A stretch of 7,279 bases of DNA from an uncultured Porphyromonadaceae bacterium (GTDB lineage: Bacteria > Bacteroidota > Bacteroidia > Bacteroidales > Muribaculaceae). Under the pieces are notes generated by a model that saw only the letters and a program-made list of their open reading frames with translations, was not told where the DNA came from and did no database searches. The DNA is taken from contig CAMWLX010000175.1 of NCBI GenBank assembly GCA_947175225.1, positions 1-7,279 of the forward strand, read 5' to 3'. Of this stretch, positions 6,212 to 7,279 are shown in pieces; position 1 is the first letter of the stretch, and every line of letters begins with the position of its first letter. The position numbers were made by a program, and so were the translations under genes.

Positions 6212-7237
6212 TTAGATGATTTCTACTCCTGGCTTGTCGGTGATTTTGCCGATGATGGAGGCTTTTTCGCCGTGGTTTTCGAGGATTTCTATGGCTTTGG
6301 GTGCATCTTTTTCATCTACAGCAAGCACCATGCCAATGCCCATGTTGAAGATGTTGAACATCTCGCGATGAGGTACGTTGCCATATTTTTCAAGAAGATT
6401 GAAGACAGGCAGGATTTCCCATGAGCCTTCTTTTACTTCGATGCCTTGTCCATCGTGGAGGATTCGTGGGATATTCTCGTCAAAACCGCCGCCGGTTATG
6501 TGTGCTACTCCGTGAACATCAACGTTGCGGATTACGTCGAGAACAGGTTTTACATAAATGCGTGTTGGAGTAAGAAGCACTTCTCCAAGAGTCTTATCGC
6601 CGGTCTCTTCATATTTCTTGTCGAATTCAAGACCTGCATCGGCTACGATCTTGCGGACAAGTGAAAATCCGTTGGAGTGTACTCCTGAAGATGCAATTCC
6701 GACCAGCACATCACCGGTCTTCACTTTGCTTCCATCGATAAGGTTGCTTCGGTCTACTGCGCCAACAGTAAATCCTGCTATATCGTAGTCACCCGGCTGA
6801 TACATTCCGGGCATTTCTGCAGTCTCACCGCCGATTAGAGCACATCCTGCCTGACGGCAACCTTCAGCTACTCCTGAGACAATTGCCTCAACCACTGCTG
6901 GCTCATTCTTGCCAACTGCCACATAGTCAAGGAAGAAAAGAGGTTCAGCACCCTGTGCAAGTACATCGTTTACGCACATTGCCACAGCGTCAATGCCGAT
7001 TGTATCGTGCTTATCGACAGCGAAAGCTATTTTCAATTTTGTGCCTACCCCGTCTGTGCCGCTCACAAGAATCGGCTCCTTATATCCAAGGCTTGCAAGG
7101 TCGAACATCCCGCCAAAAGCTCCGATATTTCCCATCACGCCCGGGCGGTTTGTGCTTGCCACATGCTTTTTGATGCGGCTTACTACTTCATATCCGGCTT
7201 CAAGATTCACACCGGAGGCTTCATATGATTTAGCCAT
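6212..7237 (-). CDS. purM: Phosphoribosylformylglycinamidine cyclo-ligase (AIR synthetase), PurM
   Basis: Cytosolic enzyme that uses ATP to close FGAM into aminoimidazole ribonucleotide (AIR), step 5 of purine synthesis. The 341-residue product is close to the usual length of the Bacillus-type enzyme. Visible family motifs are the phosphate/nucleotide loop SGTDGVGTKLK (59-69), DAVAMCVNDVLAQGAEPLFFLDY (83-105 region), GGETAEMPG (136-144), SGVHSNGFSLVR (184-195), HITGGG (246-251) and FNMGIGM (297-303). The ATG at 7237 is chosen because the N-terminus (MAKSYEASGVNLEAGYE) aligns with the family from the first residue. The leader ends in AATAAAAG with no clear Shine-Dalgarno. It is first of the genes seen here, 100 bp before purH. 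The protein reads like the Firmicutes form and not the longer, divergent PurM I recall from Bacteroides; that comparison is from memory. Function is nearly certain. Confidence 0.97.
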   Translation of the reverse strand: MAKSYEASGVNLEAGYEVVSRIKKHVASTNRPGVMGNIGAFGGMFDLASLGYKEPILVSGTDGVGTKLKIAFAVDKHDTIGIDAVAMCVNDVLAQGAEPLFFLDYVAVGKNEPAVVEAIVSGVAEGCRQAGCALIGGETAEMPGMYQPGDYDIAGFTVGAVDRSNLIDGSKVKTGDVLVGIASSGVHSNGFSLVRKIVADAGLEFDKKYEETGDKTLGEVLLTPTRIYVKPVLDVIRNVDVHGVAHITGGGFDENIPRILHDGQGIEVKEGSWEILPVFNLLEKYGNVPHREMFNIFNMGIGMVLAVDEKDAPKAIEILENHGEKASIIGKITDKPGVEII

Positions 7238-7252
7238 CTTTTATTAATTTTG

Positions 7253-7279
7253 AATTTAGAATTTAGAATTTAGAATTAT
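7253..7279. repeat. AATTTAG heptamer array in the purM leader, cut by the window end
   Basis: Three perfect AATTTAG units (7253-7273) followed by AATTAT at the edge. The end, AATTTAGAATTAT, is identical to the 13 bases that run into the start codon of the four-helix-bundle gene at 1812 (read on the minus strand). What follows is not visible. On the purM coding strand it reads as TTCTAAA repeats in the 5' leader. Confidence 0.85.

Noticed and set aside
7238..7279. Purine riboswitch or PurR box before purM
   Set aside because: The visible leader is only heptamer repeat and A/T-rich sequence; no aptamer-like fold or operator can be recognised.

Overview
The window is a single-direction run of de novo purine nucleotide synthesis genes, all on the minus strand. 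In transcription order (high to low coordinate) it reads purM, purH, purD, purB, a small four-helix-bundle gene, purA. Together the five enzymes cover AIR synthesis (PurM), the GAR step (PurD), the SAICAR/adenylosuccinate lyase steps (PurB), the final formylation and ring closure to IMP (PurH), and the committed step from IMP towards AMP (PurA, with PurB finishing the job). purF, purL, purE/K, purC and purN are not in the window. All five enzymes look intact and keep their family motifs.

The host looks like a member of the Bacteroidota, probably Bacteroidales. None of the six start codons has a recognisable Shine-Dalgarno sequence, the leaders are A/T-rich, and the intergenic gaps are filled with short 7-10 bp tandem repeats of a kind I associate with that group. 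Against this, PurM, PurH, PurD and PurB read like the Bacillus/Firmicutes forms of these enzymes rather than the forms I recall from Bacteroides. The M-H-D order also resembles the Firmicutes pur operon. This may mean the block was acquired horizontally; no search was run.

Layout: 1-86 is a non-coding A/T-rich tail with an inverted repeat, a 12-bp palindrome and imperfect 9-mers. purA occupies 87-1379, with a hairpin built into its last codons. 1387-1844 is a 458-bp cassette: a low-GC four-helix-bundle gene (23S rRNA intervening-sequence protein family) bounded by long inverted repeats made of the heptamer AATTGAG. purB (1843-3141) is followed by a 96-bp gap (3142-3237) holding a 10-bp-phased CATG array and 14-bp ACTGAC repeats. 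purD (3238-4575) and purH (4582-6111) are only 6 bp apart. A 100-bp gap (6112-6211) holds alternating 9-mers, and purM (6212-7237) is preceded by a third heptamer array that runs off the window edge.

The most unusual item is the 1387-1844 cassette. It is a compositionally foreign gene (about 32% GC by hand count of 1441-1800, against about 50% for 361-720 in purA) placed exactly between the purB stop and the purA start. Its inverted-repeat ends include its own start codon and its last codons. No transposase, tRNA, rRNA, CRISPR array or riboswitch was recognised.
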